From positions 1-52,584 of IMG/VR virus record IMGVR_UViG_3300032046_000034: 52,584 bases of DNA; one strand, 5' to 3'. The DNA comes from a virus. The notes under the pieces are model-generated. The model ran no database searches. It saw nothing but the letters and a program-made list of their open reading frames with translations, and was not told the DNA's origin. The stretch's first letter is position 1; every line of letters starts with the position of its first letter. Of this stretch, positions 35,943 to 45,120 are shown one piece after another. Both the position numbers and the translations under genes were made by a program.

Positions 35943-38890
35943 CCCCAGGCCCCGCGCCATGACAGGGTCACGACAACCGTGCCGATGCCCTGGCCAGCCA
36001 CATAGCGAAGGTTGTTGACTCCCGCGAGCAAGGTGAACCAGTCGATCTCGTCACTGAAGACACAGGCCCAGGGCACATCAATGGTGGGGTTAGCAGCGGA
36101 CGTGGGGATGAGCTTGATCGTCTTGTTGTAGGTGTCGATCTCCAGGATATCATTCAAGGCGAGGATAGGCCGCTGAAGGGTGATGCTCTGTCCCGTATCA
36201 TCGTTGGAGAGCACGTCCTCTGTGAAGGCGTAGATCGTCTCCTGGGTGCCCCGCACGATGAGCGGCGTGCGCGGGGTCGCGTCGTCGAGGGTGAGCTCGA
36301 CGTTGTCAACAGAGACCTCCGCCCCGCTTCCTGTGGGTACATCGGTATTGGGGGCACCTTCTGGGAGGCCCGAAACGGCGAAGACGGCACTTTGCTGTAT
36401 CTCCTCCTCACCCTGGCGGCCGTAGACGGTAAGCCGGATGTGATCGACTGAGAACGTGCGAGCTGGCCCGCCCGTGAAACTAAACAGAATCCAGAGGCCG
36501 AAGGTCGACGCATTTACGTCAGCAGGTGTCCACGTGACCGTACCGCCACCTCGCCATAGGTTGGTCGGCCCTCCTAGGGTATAGTAGGCATCTGCTAGTT
36601 CAGGCACGCCCTCAAGAACCTGGGTGGGCCAACCTTCGATTGGGTATCCGACCCCAGCCTTAATGAGACTGGCCTGTAACCACCTATTGCCAGCAACCCC
36701 ATCCGCCTTACACTCTATCTCAGCTTTGAAGCCCTCAATCACCGTGCCGGAGGGGATTGCAAAGCCGAAGTTGGTCGCCTTGAGGCCGGAGGTGTGCCAC
36801 TTTCCGGCGGCTACAGCATGGGTCGCGTAGGCGTTATCGGAAGCGGCGGCATTGGCCGGGTTCTGCCACGTCACAGCGGTGTCGTCCCAGTAGATCGGAT
36901 AATCAACGAATGTCCCGCCGCTATTCGGTCCCCAGGGGCCGGCGCCAGTGGCGATGATCAACTTGCCGCGTGTGTAGAGCTTTGCCGCTGTGCTTAGCAG
37001 GTAAACGATGCCCTGCGTGTTAAGTGTTCGACGCAGACGTGCCCAGTATTTGCCCTTCGTCCCGCTCACGTAGCCGATAGCGAGCACCGTCTCTATGCGA
37101 CTCCCCACGTAGTCCGGCGTCGTGGGAACCGAAGTCATCAGGATTGTGATAGGGTCTATGAGGGAGTCGCCGATTACGTCACTTTCATCGGCGGCCAAGA
37201 TCATCTGAATATCCCCATCGGGCGAGGCTGCTTGTTGTAGCCGGAACACCAGAGCCCGAATCTGATTATCGTTGTCGATCTCGAATTGCTGACTCGTCCA
37301 GCCGGACGCCATCAACATGATGGCAGACGCATCATCCTCGCTGTATAGGCCCGTCAGGACGATCGGGTTCGCCCGGTATCTGAGGCGCGAGAGGACACGG
37401 GCTGGCGTTATCGTCTGGTTCGCGCCGTCATTGGCCGAGTGGTAGCGCGCCAGCAGCGACTCAAAGCCCTCTAAGTCCCTGCTGAGGACTTCCAGCGTCA
37501 GGATGTCTTCTACGGTTATGTCGTGCTCGATAGCCCCGGCGGCGGCTTTGATGCCACAAGGAATGTAGAGTTCTAGGCCGTTGAATTGAAGGGCGTCCGC
37601 AGACGGCGCGATGTCCCGAAACTCAGCGGTCGCCCCATCATCGTAGAAGCTCAGGGTGGGCGATAGGAGATGGTCATTGGTGTATCGCCGCACCCACTGG
37701 CCGCCGCGGTAGGTCCCGATGGCCGTGAAGGGGCCGGCGTAGACGTGCTTCAGGTTGGTGGAGAGGGCCAGGTCGATCACCGGCTTGCGGTCCACGTCCG
37801 AGCCGTTGGGCTCCGTGGCGGCCGTGTAGTCGGAGAGGATGTAGATGTCGTGCTCCCGCCGGTAGCCGGTGGCGCCGATGGCGTGTATGGCGGCCGTCGT
37901 GCCCCGAGAGCCCCTGAGTATCTGTTGGTACTCCTGGGCGGTGCGGGCGCCGTAGTAGATGACCTCAGGAACCCCATCATCAATTATCACGAAGCCAGCC
38001 TCGGGCTCCAGGGCCAGGCCGTTCTCTTCTGCGACGGCAAAGCTCTCCCCGTTCGCCGGGCTCACAGCGGTCATGGCGGCGGCGAGCGTGAATGAGAACT
38101 TGGGCTTCCAGCTCGCGCTCGCCCACACCTTGCATGTGGCGCCGCCTACGCCGTCCAGGTCGCGTCGCACCTCAGTACCATCGATGAGGACCCGGAGGTC
38201 ATCGCCGTCGGCCTGTAGGCGGCTGGCCCCCGCCTCCGTCGCGGTGTCCAGCGAATCGTCCGCCACGTCGATCGGGTACGGGAGGCCGTCCGTGGAAAGC
38301 ATCTCCTGCTCGGTGCGCGAGGCGATACTCACGGGCCAGCGGCGGAGGTAGTCAACGGCATGGCTCTTGGCGACGGTCGGCTTGAGCTGGATCACGGGGT
38401 AGCAGCGCACGGTGCCGGCGTTGGTGACCTGCCATGTCTTCGGGGTGGCGTTGGCGGTCTGGACGTCGGGAGCCGGTGCGCTATCCTGTTCCCAGATGGG
38501 GCGGGCGACGTAGAGGCGGACGACGAAGCGGTCGTAGCTATCCTCGCGGGCGTTGACGCCGACGATGCGGACGGTGAGGCGATAGGTGGTAGGCGTGGCC
38601 TCGGTGGCGGTCAGGATCACGTCGCCCTTGAGCGGGTCGAACAGCTTTTTGAAGGCGTCTAGCCCGGCCTGCGTGAAAGTGAGCAGGCGCACCTGCATAG
38701 GCAGGATGATGCTCTGGGGCTGCGAGCGCGGCGATGTCGGGAAGGAGTAGTCGCCCGGTATCTCGACCTCTACGGGCTCCCTGGTGACAGGCGACAGTAC
38801 GTCATACTCACGTAGGAACTTCGATTCGTAGGTGGCGCTGTTGATATCTACGCCATCGAAGGTATCGGGCGTTAGGGCGAAGGCGGTCAT
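35939..38890 (-). CDS. Distal tail protein, extended
   Basis: 983 residues. The N-terminal 160 look like a distal tail (Dit-like) ring domain (PGDYSFPTSPRSQPQSIILP, TFTQAGLDAFKKLFDP). Beta-rich segments follow, including GFVIIDDGVPEVIYYGA and ILRGSRGTTAAIHAIG, and further beta-sandwich regions. It sits directly after the tape measure, where Dit is expected, and overlaps the tape measure stop by one base. Confidence 0.72.
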   Translation of the reverse strand: MTAFALTPDTFDGVDINSATYESKFLREYDVLSPVTREPVEVEIPGDYSFPTSPRSQPQSIILPMQVRLLTFTQAGLDAFKKLFDPLKGDVILTATEATPTTYRLTVRIVGVNAREDSYDRFVVRLYVARPIWEQDSAPAPDVQTANATPKTWQVTNAGTVRCYPVIQLKPTVAKSHAVDYLRRWPVSIASRTEQEMLSTDGLPYPIDVADDSLDTATEAGASRLQADGDDLRVLIDGTEVRRDLDGVGGATCKVWASASWKPKFSFTLAAAMTAVSPANGESFAVAEENGLALEPEAGFVIIDDGVPEVIYYGARTAQEYQQILRGSRGTTAAIHAIGATGYRREHDIYILSDYTAATEPNGSDVDRKPVIDLALSTNLKHVYAGPFTAIGTYRGGQWVRRYTNDHLLSPTLSFYDDGATAEFRDIAPSADALQFNGLELYIPCGIKAAAGAIEHDITVEDILTLEVLSRDLEGFESLLARYHSANDGANQTITPARVLSRLRYRANPIVLTGLYSEDDASAIMLMASGWTSQQFEIDNDNQIRALVFRLQQAASPDGDIQMILAADESDVIGDSLIDPITILMTSVPTTPDYVGSRIETVLAIGYVSGTKGKYWARLRRTLNTQGIVYLLSTAAKLYTRGKLIIATGAGPWGPNSGGTFVDYPIYWDDTAVTWQNPANAAASDNAYATHAVAAGKWHTSGLKATNFGFAIPSGTVIEGFKAEIECKADGVAGNRWLQASLIKAGVGYPIEGWPTQVLEGVPELADAYYTLGGPTNLWRGGGTVTWTPADVNASTFGLWILFSFTGGPARTFSVDHIRLTVYGRQGEEEIQQSAVFAVSGLPEGAPNTDVPTGSGAEVSVDNVELTLDDATPRTPLIVRGTQETIYAFTEDVLSNDDTGQSITLQRPILALNDILEIDTYNKTIKLIPTSAANPTIDVPWACVFSDEIDWFTLLAGVNNLRYVAGQGIGTVVVTLSWRGAWG

Positions 38891-41763
38891 TAGAACCCCC
38901 TCAGAATTCGGCCCTGCTCACGCAGGAAGTCGCCGTGGTCCCTTACGTTCGGGAGTACGACTTGATAGCGGCCGTAGTTGTAATAGTTGCCGCCGCTTGG
39001 GCCTTCGCCCCGTCTCTGCTGGGCTGCCTCAGCCGCGGTCAGCACGGCCTCGCCCCGGTGGAGCGTGTAGATGCCCGTAGACGGCACGAAGGGCGTGCCC
39101 ATCTGGTAGCCGGATGGAGCCTGGATAGAATTGAACACGTCGATTACGTGCTGGGCCGCGCCCACAAGTTCATAGTTCTTGGCGGTTACAGCACTAGCTG
39201 AATCGCCGAGGCTGCGTGTGAAGAAGCCCATGTAGTCGCTGGCACCCTTCGCCACCGCGCCGAACTTGTCAGTCTGCGTAACAGCCTTGGCCGTCGCCAA
39301 CGTCTGAATGTCTGTGGCCCAACTAAGGTCATCAACCTTGCCGGAGTAGGTTCGGATATTCTCTGTGATCGTCGCCACCATGTCTTTGAGTTCAGCCTCT
39401 GTGGGCAGCATCTGGTTGGCGAGGGTCGCCCGGTCCTGCATGACTCGATGCTCTGCGGTGTAGACATCCTGCTGGGCCTGAAGGGCGGCGATCTGATTTC
39501 GGATGGCCTGGGTCTGTTCCTCAGTCGCACCGGCGGCCTCCTGGACGGCCAACTGGTAGGCCAGCGTATCAATCTGGAGCTGGAGCGTTGCCGTCTCTAC
39601 GGTTCCGCCACCGAGCAACTGGCCGAGGGCACCCTGAAGTTGATTCACGAGCTCAACGCCGATGCCATAGGCGAAGTCGGAGGCGGCGCGGCGGGCATCA
39701 CCGAAGGCCGAGTGAACAGCGCCCAGGGCCAGCTCGAAGTCAAGCGCCTGTCGCCCGAGGCCCTCGTTCCCGAGGCGCCGGCCCAGGTTGTCCAACTCGC
39801 GGACGGAGTCAGCCACCGACCCGGGCAAGCCCCCAAGTTGTAGTGTGAAGGTCGCCATCTCTACCATCACGGCGTAGATGGCGTCCTGAAGGGCCTGGTG
39901 AGCCTTGGCGGCGTCGGCGACAGATTGAATGTAGGCCGCCTGAGCTGGCGTGAGCCCCAGGTTCAGGGCATCGGTCAGCGTGAGTGTGCCCTTATTCGCC
40001 TTGTCGCAGGCAACCCAGAATGAGAGGGTGGCTGCCGTCATGCCTTTTTCGCCCAGAGCATCGGCCAACCTGATTAGACCCTTCTGAGCCTCCCATGCCG
40101 CCTCAGCAACTTCATCGGCCAGTGTCTTCGCCATCGCCTCCGCCTCGAAGCGGGCGGCGGCCCAGGCGGGGATGCCCTTGGCGGTGGCTTCGGCCAGGGA
40201 GATGATGCCATCGTCGAGGATGTCGATGACCTCTACGGCCTTCTCGACGGCCTCAGCAGTGCCGCCGACGGCACCAGCGGCGTCGCTGGCGGCGGCGCCC
40301 AAACCCTGAACCTGTGTCTTTAGTTCGTCAACTCCATGGGCCTCAAACCAACCCTTTACCTTTACGTCGATGCTCTTCGATGCACCACCTAAAGCCGCCG
40401 CCGCCGCCTCGCCCAAGAACTCCCGTATCCAGGGAATGTTCGCACGGCAGGAATCACCGACGCTTTGGACTGCCCCGATGGCGGTATTGGTTCCGGCAAC
40501 CACGCCCTCTGCCCAAGCCTCGAAGTCTACGGTGTTGAGGGCATAACCGACTTCATTCATGTCCCCAACAACAGACTCTCGCATCTCGGCGATTTTCGCC
40601 TGAACCTCATCGCCCGCAGTCTTCCAGCCAGGAATGATGTCGAACCCGGCGCTGGAAATCATGTCAGCGACCTGGACGGCGATATCGGCGAAGTCCAGGA
40701 ACTTGACAATGGTCTTGTCTATTTCATATCGCAGTCGGAGCATCGGTGCTGGCAGGTCCTCGACCTTAGTCTGGAAGACGCCGAGTGCCAACACCACCCC
40801 ACCGGCACCGACGAGGGCCATCACCAGGGGATTCGTCCAGGCGAAGGCAACCCCAATGGCGACGATGGCACCCACGAGAACGGCACGGTTTGATATGATC
40901 CACTGGCCGAAGTCCATGAACGCTTCGCCTGCGGTCTTCGCCCCCTCAGCAAACGCTTTAAGACTCCCGATGATGTCTTCCTTGTGCTGGTCGAACCAAG
41001 CGCTTAATCTGTCAAAGCCCTTCTCGATCAGATCCGCTACGGCCTGGGCCATGCCAGCAATATCTGCCATGTGTGCCGTGAGGAAATCACCTAGCGCCTC
41101 GCCAACCTTCGTCAATATGGGTAAGAGCGCAGTACCAAGGACATCCTTGATCTCCTCCATCTGAACGCCGAACCGTGCCCATGCGCCGGCGGCCGTTTCG
41201 GCGTAGGCCTGGGCCTGGCCGCCGAAACGCTGTTGCACTGCAGCGAGAACTTCCTGTGCAGTGGATGCATCTTTGATGATGATGCCGTACCGGCGGAGTA
41301 CACTCGTGGTCTCATCAGTTACCTTGCCCAAGAGCCGCGAGGCCGTCTCTAGGTCAAGACTGGTGCCTCGGGCCAAGTCCATAGCAAGAGCTTGGCGCCG
41401 AACAGCCTCTTCGTAGTCCTGAGTCTGTGCCACGAGCATCGAGAGCGACTCACGAAGCGTTTCATCTGAATATCCGAGCTGCATACGGGCAGTGATGACG
41501 CTCTCAACCGCTGCGGCGTTGCCCTGGTGTGCGGCATCCAGGTTCTTGATGGCGGTCTGAAGTCGGGCGATGCTTACTTCTTCCTCGGCGGCAGCCTTCC
41601 CTAACAAGAGCAGGCCGCCAGCGGCAGCGGCGATACCCGCAGCCGCAGCGACGGTCGCAACCTTGCCCAAACTCTGAAGATTCTTGCTAATGCCAGAGAG
41701 AGTCTTAGAAGCTTCGTCCTTAGCGTGGACGAGAATCGAGATTTCGTTACTTGAGATCGCCAT
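38890..41763 (-). CDS. Tail tape measure protein
   Basis: 957 residues. Long helical protein with an N-terminal Ala-rich hydrophobic stretch (VATVAAAAGIAAAAGGLLLL), repeated helices, and a second hydrophobic region (AVLVGAIVAIGVAFAW). It sets tail length and is threaded into the tail tube; from its size a tail of roughly 140 nm is expected. It lies between the tail chaperones and Dit as usual. Confidence 0.9.
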   Translation of the reverse strand: MAISSNEISILVHAKDEASKTLSGISKNLQSLGKVATVAAAAGIAAAAGGLLLLGKAAAEEEVSIARLQTAIKNLDAAHQGNAAAVESVITARMQLGYSDETLRESLSMLVAQTQDYEEAVRRQALAMDLARGTSLDLETASRLLGKVTDETTSVLRRYGIIIKDASTAQEVLAAVQQRFGGQAQAYAETAAGAWARFGVQMEEIKDVLGTALLPILTKVGEALGDFLTAHMADIAGMAQAVADLIEKGFDRLSAWFDQHKEDIIGSLKAFAEGAKTAGEAFMDFGQWIISNRAVLVGAIVAIGVAFAWTNPLVMALVGAGGVVLALGVFQTKVEDLPAPMLRLRYEIDKTIVKFLDFADIAVQVADMISSAGFDIIPGWKTAGDEVQAKIAEMRESVVGDMNEVGYALNTVDFEAWAEGVVAGTNTAIGAVQSVGDSCRANIPWIREFLGEAAAAALGGASKSIDVKVKGWFEAHGVDELKTQVQGLGAAASDAAGAVGGTAEAVEKAVEVIDILDDGIISLAEATAKGIPAWAAARFEAEAMAKTLADEVAEAAWEAQKGLIRLADALGEKGMTAATLSFWVACDKANKGTLTLTDALNLGLTPAQAAYIQSVADAAKAHQALQDAIYAVMVEMATFTLQLGGLPGSVADSVRELDNLGRRLGNEGLGRQALDFELALGAVHSAFGDARRAASDFAYGIGVELVNQLQGALGQLLGGGTVETATLQLQIDTLAYQLAVQEAAGATEEQTQAIRNQIAALQAQQDVYTAEHRVMQDRATLANQMLPTEAELKDMVATITENIRTYSGKVDDLSWATDIQTLATAKAVTQTDKFGAVAKGASDYMGFFTRSLGDSASAVTAKNYELVGAAQHVIDVFNSIQAPSGYQMGTPFVPSTGIYTLHRGEAVLTAAEAAQQRRGEGPSGGNYYNYGRYQVVLPNVRDHGDFLREQGRILRGF

Positions 41764-41776
41764 TCTAGTCTCTGCC

Positions 41777-41785
41777 TGTTATAAT
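41777..41785 (+). promoter_or_regulatory. Extended -10 promoter for the tail-region HNH gene
   Basis: TGTTATAAT: an extended TGn and a perfect TATAAT (41780-41785). No good -35 at the normal distance. Expected start at about 41792, exactly the GTG that opens the HNH frame. Confidence 0.65.
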
Positions 41786-41791
41786 CAAGTT

Positions 41792-42553
41792 GTGAGCAGG
41801 AAGATGGGCGAGACAAGGATCTGTCAGGTCTGCGGACAGTCGTTTACCCGATCCGCTTGGGAATTGCGGGATCAGTCCCCCCGCCATTGGTGCTCTAGGA
41901 AATGTGCCGATGTCGGGCGCAAAAGGGGCGAAGAACGGATTTGTCAAAGTTGCGGTGCATCCTTCTATCTTTTTCTGGGGACTCTCAGGGAACCGGGCAG
42001 GACAGGCGCGTTCTGTTCGCAGCGCTGTTATCTGCAGTCGGGAATTCCAGGCGCAAGTCAACGGGGCGTGCCCAAGACGGAAGAGCAAAAGGCAAAGCTG
42101 AGCCAGGCGATGAAGGGCCGCCCATCGGCCCGTCGCATGCCGCCTATCTTTCACCATTGCGAACATTGCGGTCAGCAGTTTCAGGTGTCGCGTCACCGCG
42201 GTAACGCCGAGGCGGCACGGTTCTGTTCTACGGCCTGTTGGTATGAATGGATAAGGCAAGACCCGTCGCGCATTCCGACCTGGAAGGGGGGGCGCCAGCC
42301 CTACTATGGGCCGAACTGGAGAAAGCAAGCCCGCCTTGCACGCGAGAGAGACAGCCAGCGCTGCCAGCGATGCGGCAAAGGGCCTCGCCGCCAATCGCTG
42401 GAGGTCCATCACATCAGGTCCTTCCGTGAGTTCCCGTCATGGCGGGAAGCCAATGACCTTTCCAATCTGATTACCCTCTGCAAGAGTTGCCATAGCCGCG
42501 CTGGAGGTTCTCGTTTCTACTTCCGGCGACCCCTGCCGTTGCCGGTCCCTTGA
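41792..42553 (+). CDS. HNH homing endonuclease in the tail region
   Basis: 253 residues, opposite strand to the tail genes. Three CxxC...CSxxC modules (CQVCGQSF...CSRKC, CQSCGASF...CSQRC, CEHCGQQF...CSTAC), a NUMOD3-like segment (PKTEEQKAKLSQAMKGR), then the HNH domain: RCQRCGKG, LEVHHIRSFREFP and NLITLCKSCHS. Start is GTG 41792, leaderless, or ATG 41804 with AGGAAG. Typical free-standing homing gene between chaperone and tape measure genes. Confidence 0.85.
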   Translation: MSRKMGETRICQVCGQSFTRSAWELRDQSPRHWCSRKCADVGRKRGEERICQSCGASFYLFLGTLREPGRTGAFCSQRCYLQSGIPGASQRGVPKTEEQKAKLSQAMKGRPSARRMPPIFHHCEHCGQQFQVSRHRGNAEAARFCSTACWYEWIRQDPSRIPTWKGGRQPYYGPNWRKQARLARERDSQRCQRCGKGPRRQSLEVHHIRSFREFPSWREANDLSNLITLCKSCHSRAGGSRFYFRRPLPLPVP

Positions 42554-42563
42554 TCGTGTGTGG

Positions 42564-42569
42564 TATCAT
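42564..42569 (+). promoter_or_regulatory. Probable -10 box for a small membrane gene
   Basis: TATCAT at 42564-42569; a start near 42576 leaves a short leader with AGGAGGT before the ATG at 42595. The -35 is unclear. Confidence 0.42.
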
Positions 42570-42594
42570 TTAGGTGCCCCGCCAGGAGGTAGTC

Positions 42595-42786
42595 ATGCGC
42601 GCCAAGATGCATCGAGTACCAGTCGAACAAGAGGACGATGATCTCCCTAGAATCTGTGTTGAACCTGGCCCAAGTATGCGTTGGCTCGAACAGGGCTTCT
42701 TCATGGGCATCGGCTTCATCTGCGCCAATCTCATCGTGGGGGCGTTCGCTGGCATAATCTTCCTAATCGTCGCTGCCTGGCCCTAG
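42595..42786 (+). CDS. Small single-pass membrane protein (moron)
   Basis: 63 residues; ATG behind AGGAGGT. Acidic N terminus (PVEQEDDDLPRICVEPG) and a C-terminal membrane segment (IGFICANLIVGAFAGIIFLI). Convergent with the chaperone gene, whose end it overlaps by four bases. May act on the host membrane or exclude other phages; inferred. Confidence 0.68.
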   Translation: MRAKMHRVPVEQEDDDLPRICVEPGPSMRWLEQGFFMGIGFICANLIVGAFAGIIFLIVAAWP

Positions 42787-43348
42787 CCTGGTCGCTTCCG
42801 ACTACCCCGTTCCGTCTCCCGCCGCTCATACTCGGCCAGCCCTTCGCCCAGCAGTAGTACGTCGGCGCGTAGCATCGCCGGCATCTCTTGCCACTCCCTG
42901 TAGGTGATGCTCACGCCCCCGAGGCGGAGGTAGTACGCTTCCTTGAGCTCGGGTGGGATGCGCCCTCCGGTGAGGACGCGCTTGAGTTTCCCACCTCTCC
43001 CTCCAGCCGCACGTTCATGTCCAGGATGATGTCGCGTGCCCAGTCCCGGGTGCGGGCGTCCAGGTCGCGCTTGGTGGCCTCATCGCAGTCGGCCTGATAG
43101 GACCAGTCGACCACGCCGTACTTGATCAGGATGTCGGCGTCGTACTTCGTGCGCCGCGTGTCCCGGTCGCTCACGTCCTGGGGTGTGGCCAGCTTGGAAA
43201 GGTCGAGGCCCTGCGCCATGTCAAGGATGCGCTTGGTCGCGGCGCGTTCGGCCTCGTCCAGTTCGGAACCCGACAGGGGACGAAAGGTCATGTGCTGTCC
43301 GGGCTCGTGGGGGATTTCCCATTCGGTTCGCTTATCGGTGACTAACAC
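42783..43348 (-). CDS. Tail assembly chaperone, frameshifted long form (GT type)
   Basis: 188 residues made by -1 frameshifting on GGGAAAC (42986-42992). The first 121 residues are shared with the short form. After the slip the product continues LKRVLTGGRIPPELKEAYY and WQEMPAMLRADVLLLGEG to TAG at 42783. Long and short forms together chaperone the tape measure during tail assembly. The GTG start has AAGGAGG six bases upstream. Confidence 0.88.
42911..43348 (-). CDS. Tail assembly chaperone, short form (G type)
   Basis: 145 residues without frameshift: VTDKRTEWEIPHEPGQHMTF, SGSELDEAERAATKRIL, VVDWSYQADCDEATKRDL, then an Ser-rich tail after the slip site that looks non-conserved. Upstream of the tape measure as expected. 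Most ribosomes should make this form. Confidence 0.85.
   Translation of the reverse strand: MLVTDKRTEWEIPHEPGQHMTFRPLSGSELDEAERAATKRILDMAQGLDLSKLATPQDVSDRDTRRTKYDADILIKYGVVDWSYQADCDEATKRDLDARTRDWARDIILDMNVRLEGEVGNSSASSPEGASHPSSRKRTTSASGA
42986..42992 (-). promoter_or_regulatory. Programmed -1 frameshift site GGGAAAC
   Basis: Perfect X-XXY-YYZ heptamer in the zero frame (GGA AAC). The new frame is open for 67 codons with good protein composition. Same type of site as lambda G-T. Confidence 0.9.
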
Positions 43349-43673
43349 CTCCGGCCTCCTTGGCGGGCATCGCCCGCCGCTTCCAATCAAGGGCACCGCC
43401 CATGATTCTTATAGCTGGGTGCCACGCACCGTCAGCTAGAAAATCCGTCCAGATGATGCCCACGGCCTCCAGAATGCCCACACGAGCATCCAGCATCAGG
43501 CGCACATCCCTGGACCCGTTCATGATCTCCTCAAGGCGATAGCGTTCAGCGTCTAATCTCCACTCCCGGTTCCAACCATCGAGATACCAGCGATTGATGA
43601 GGCCGACCTTCTCATCGCCGTGCCAGACCTCACCGACATCGCCCCAGAGTCGGACGCCACTACCGCCCCTCAT
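43332..43673 (-). CDS. Hypothetical tail-region protein
   Basis: 113 residues between the tail tube and chaperone genes. VRLWGDVGEVWHGDEKVGLI, WRLDAERYRLEEIMNGSRDV and an alternating C-terminal half. It overlaps the chaperone start. Possibly tail assembly related because of position; no family recognised. Confidence 0.65.
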   Translation of the reverse strand: MRGGSGVRLWGDVGEVWHGDEKVGLINRWYLDGWNREWRLDAERYRLEEIMNGSRDVRLMLDARVGILEAVGIIWTDFLADGAWHPAIRIMGGALDWKRRAMPAKEAGGVSHR

Positions 43674-43675
43674 GG

Positions 43676-44077
43676 CTACTTGGCGTAGAAGCCAACCGTA
43701 CCGATGGCCTTGATCGACCAGTTGAACGAGGCGAAGTCCTCGTAGGGGCTGCCCACCTCATCGACGCCGACGTAGCCGGAGCCGTAGAAGTAGCGGTTGC
43801 TGTTGCCCCAATAGAGTGAGAACGTGCCGCTGGCCTTGGCGATGGCATCCTTCACGATCTGATCGCTCTTGCCAAGGGTCGTATCCCACAGGCCAGTGAC
43901 GGAGGCACCGAACGTGCTGAATGATGGCGCGAAGGTCCGCACGGTGTCGCCGTGAACCGTGTCGTCAATCCAGTCGGTGCCCAGGTCGATCGTAATGTTG
44001 CGTGTCTCTGCGATTAGAGTCGGGGTGCCAGTACCCCAGTATGCTGAGGCATCCCGGCCGACTAGCGTACCCGTAAT
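43676..44077 (-). CDS. Major tail tube protein, non-standard start
   Basis: 133 residues if started at the ATT at 44075-44077, which has AAGGTG at the right distance. The sequence SAYWGTGTPTLIAETRNITI, then DTTLGKSDQIVKDAIAKASG and GSGYVGVDEVGSPYEDFASF is a small tail tube protein. The frame is open from 44103 but has no ATG, GTG or TTG before a GTG at 43942, which would cut off a natural N terminus. The upstream glycosyltransferase stop is 14 bases before the ATT. Confidence 0.7.
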   Translation of the reverse strand: MTGTLVGRDASAYWGTGTPTLIAETRNITIDLGTDWIDDTVHGDTVRTFAPSFSTFGASVTGLWDTTLGKSDQIVKDAIAKASGTFSLYWGNSNRYFYGSGYVGVDEVGSPYEDFASFNWSIKAIGTVGFYAK

Positions 44078-44091
44078 ATCACCTTGCCTTT

Positions 44092-45120
44092 CTACGCCAC
44101 CCGCTCAAGTAGGGTCGCCATGCGGGTCGCGCAATCGTGTCCTTGAATCGCTTGGTGCTGCTTCTTCGCCACCTCCTCCCTCCAAACGGGATCGTCTAGT
44201 GCCCGTCTCATAAGCCGCCCGAACTCGGCCGGCGTCTGGTAGATGGGCACCGTGTCGCCGAAGATGTCCTCAACCTCCTGGCGGAAGTCGCTTATCTGGA
44301 AGCAGCCACAGGCCGCCAGCTCGAACGTCCGGGGGCTGGCGCTGTACGCCTCGCCCTCATCGATCGTCCAGTCCATGTCGATGTAGCGCTGGCTACGGTG
44401 GATGCTGAAGCTCATGGCGGCCTGCCGATAGAGGTCAGCAGCCATTTCGTTCTCTATGGCCCCGTCCCGTACATAGGGACGGAGACTCCAGCGGGAGGGC
44501 ATGGCATTCCACAGGCCGTACATCTCGAGGTCGATGCCCCGCCAATCGACAGCGTGAAGGAACTGCCGCCGACTGCCGTAGGCCGAGCCCACCCACACGA
44601 CGCGCTCACCCTCAGCGGGGTTGGGCGCCGGATAATGAATGACCGGATCGTAGGAGTGCGGCAGGTACATCACGTTGTCACAGAAGCTCTCATAGAGTCC
44701 CAGGCTGTAGCGGTCGTTCACCATGACGTAGTCGAAATGCGCCGCTTGGACGGGGGCGATCAGCGTGTCCTCATACGGGCACTCCGTGAAGTAGCCGATG
44801 GTCTTGATGCCCGACCTGCTCAACAGGTCAGCTATCGGCACCGGGAAGTATTGCGGGCTGACGACGATCACAGCGTCGACCTCGTGGTAGTGGGCCGCGC
44901 CGAAGATGGGCTCGTAGGCCAGGAGGTTCGACTTGAACGGCTCAGGCATGACTACCTTCGCCTTCCGTGCCAGGTCGAACATCGCATCAAAGGCGTTCCA
45001 TCGCGGGAGCAGGTCGAAGGGGTAGACCTCAGCACCGTTGGCCGCGAGGCCCACCAGTACCCGCTTCCAGACGTCCCTCGTGCTGAAGCCATGCGGAGAG
45101 GAAATGACTAGGAACCTCAT
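44092..45120 (-). CDS. Glycosyltransferase, CgeB-like
   Basis: 342 residues; ATGA overlap with the gene upstream. Opens RFLVISSPHGFSTRDVWKR, has IKTIGYFTECPYEDTLIAP, VVWVGSAYGSRRQFLHAVDW, and the GT-B donor-site region YSASPRTFELAACGCFQISD near the C terminus. This resembles CgeB / group 1 glycosyltransferases. It probably glycosylates a virion component, given its place in the tail operon. Confidence 0.8.
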   Translation of the reverse strand: MRFLVISSPHGFSTRDVWKRVLVGLAANGAEVYPFDLLPRWNAFDAMFDLARKAKVVMPEPFKSNLLAYEPIFGAAHYHEVDAVIVVSPQYFPVPIADLLSRSGIKTIGYFTECPYEDTLIAPVQAAHFDYVMVNDRYSLGLYESFCDNVMYLPHSYDPVIHYPAPNPAEGERVVWVGSAYGSRRQFLHAVDWRGIDLEMYGLWNAMPSRWSLRPYVRDGAIENEMAADLYRQAAMSFSIHRSQRYIDMDWTIDEGEAYSASPRTFELAACGCFQISDFRQEVEDIFGDTVPIYQTPAEFGRLMRRALDDPVWREEVAKKQHQAIQGHDCATRMATLLERVA

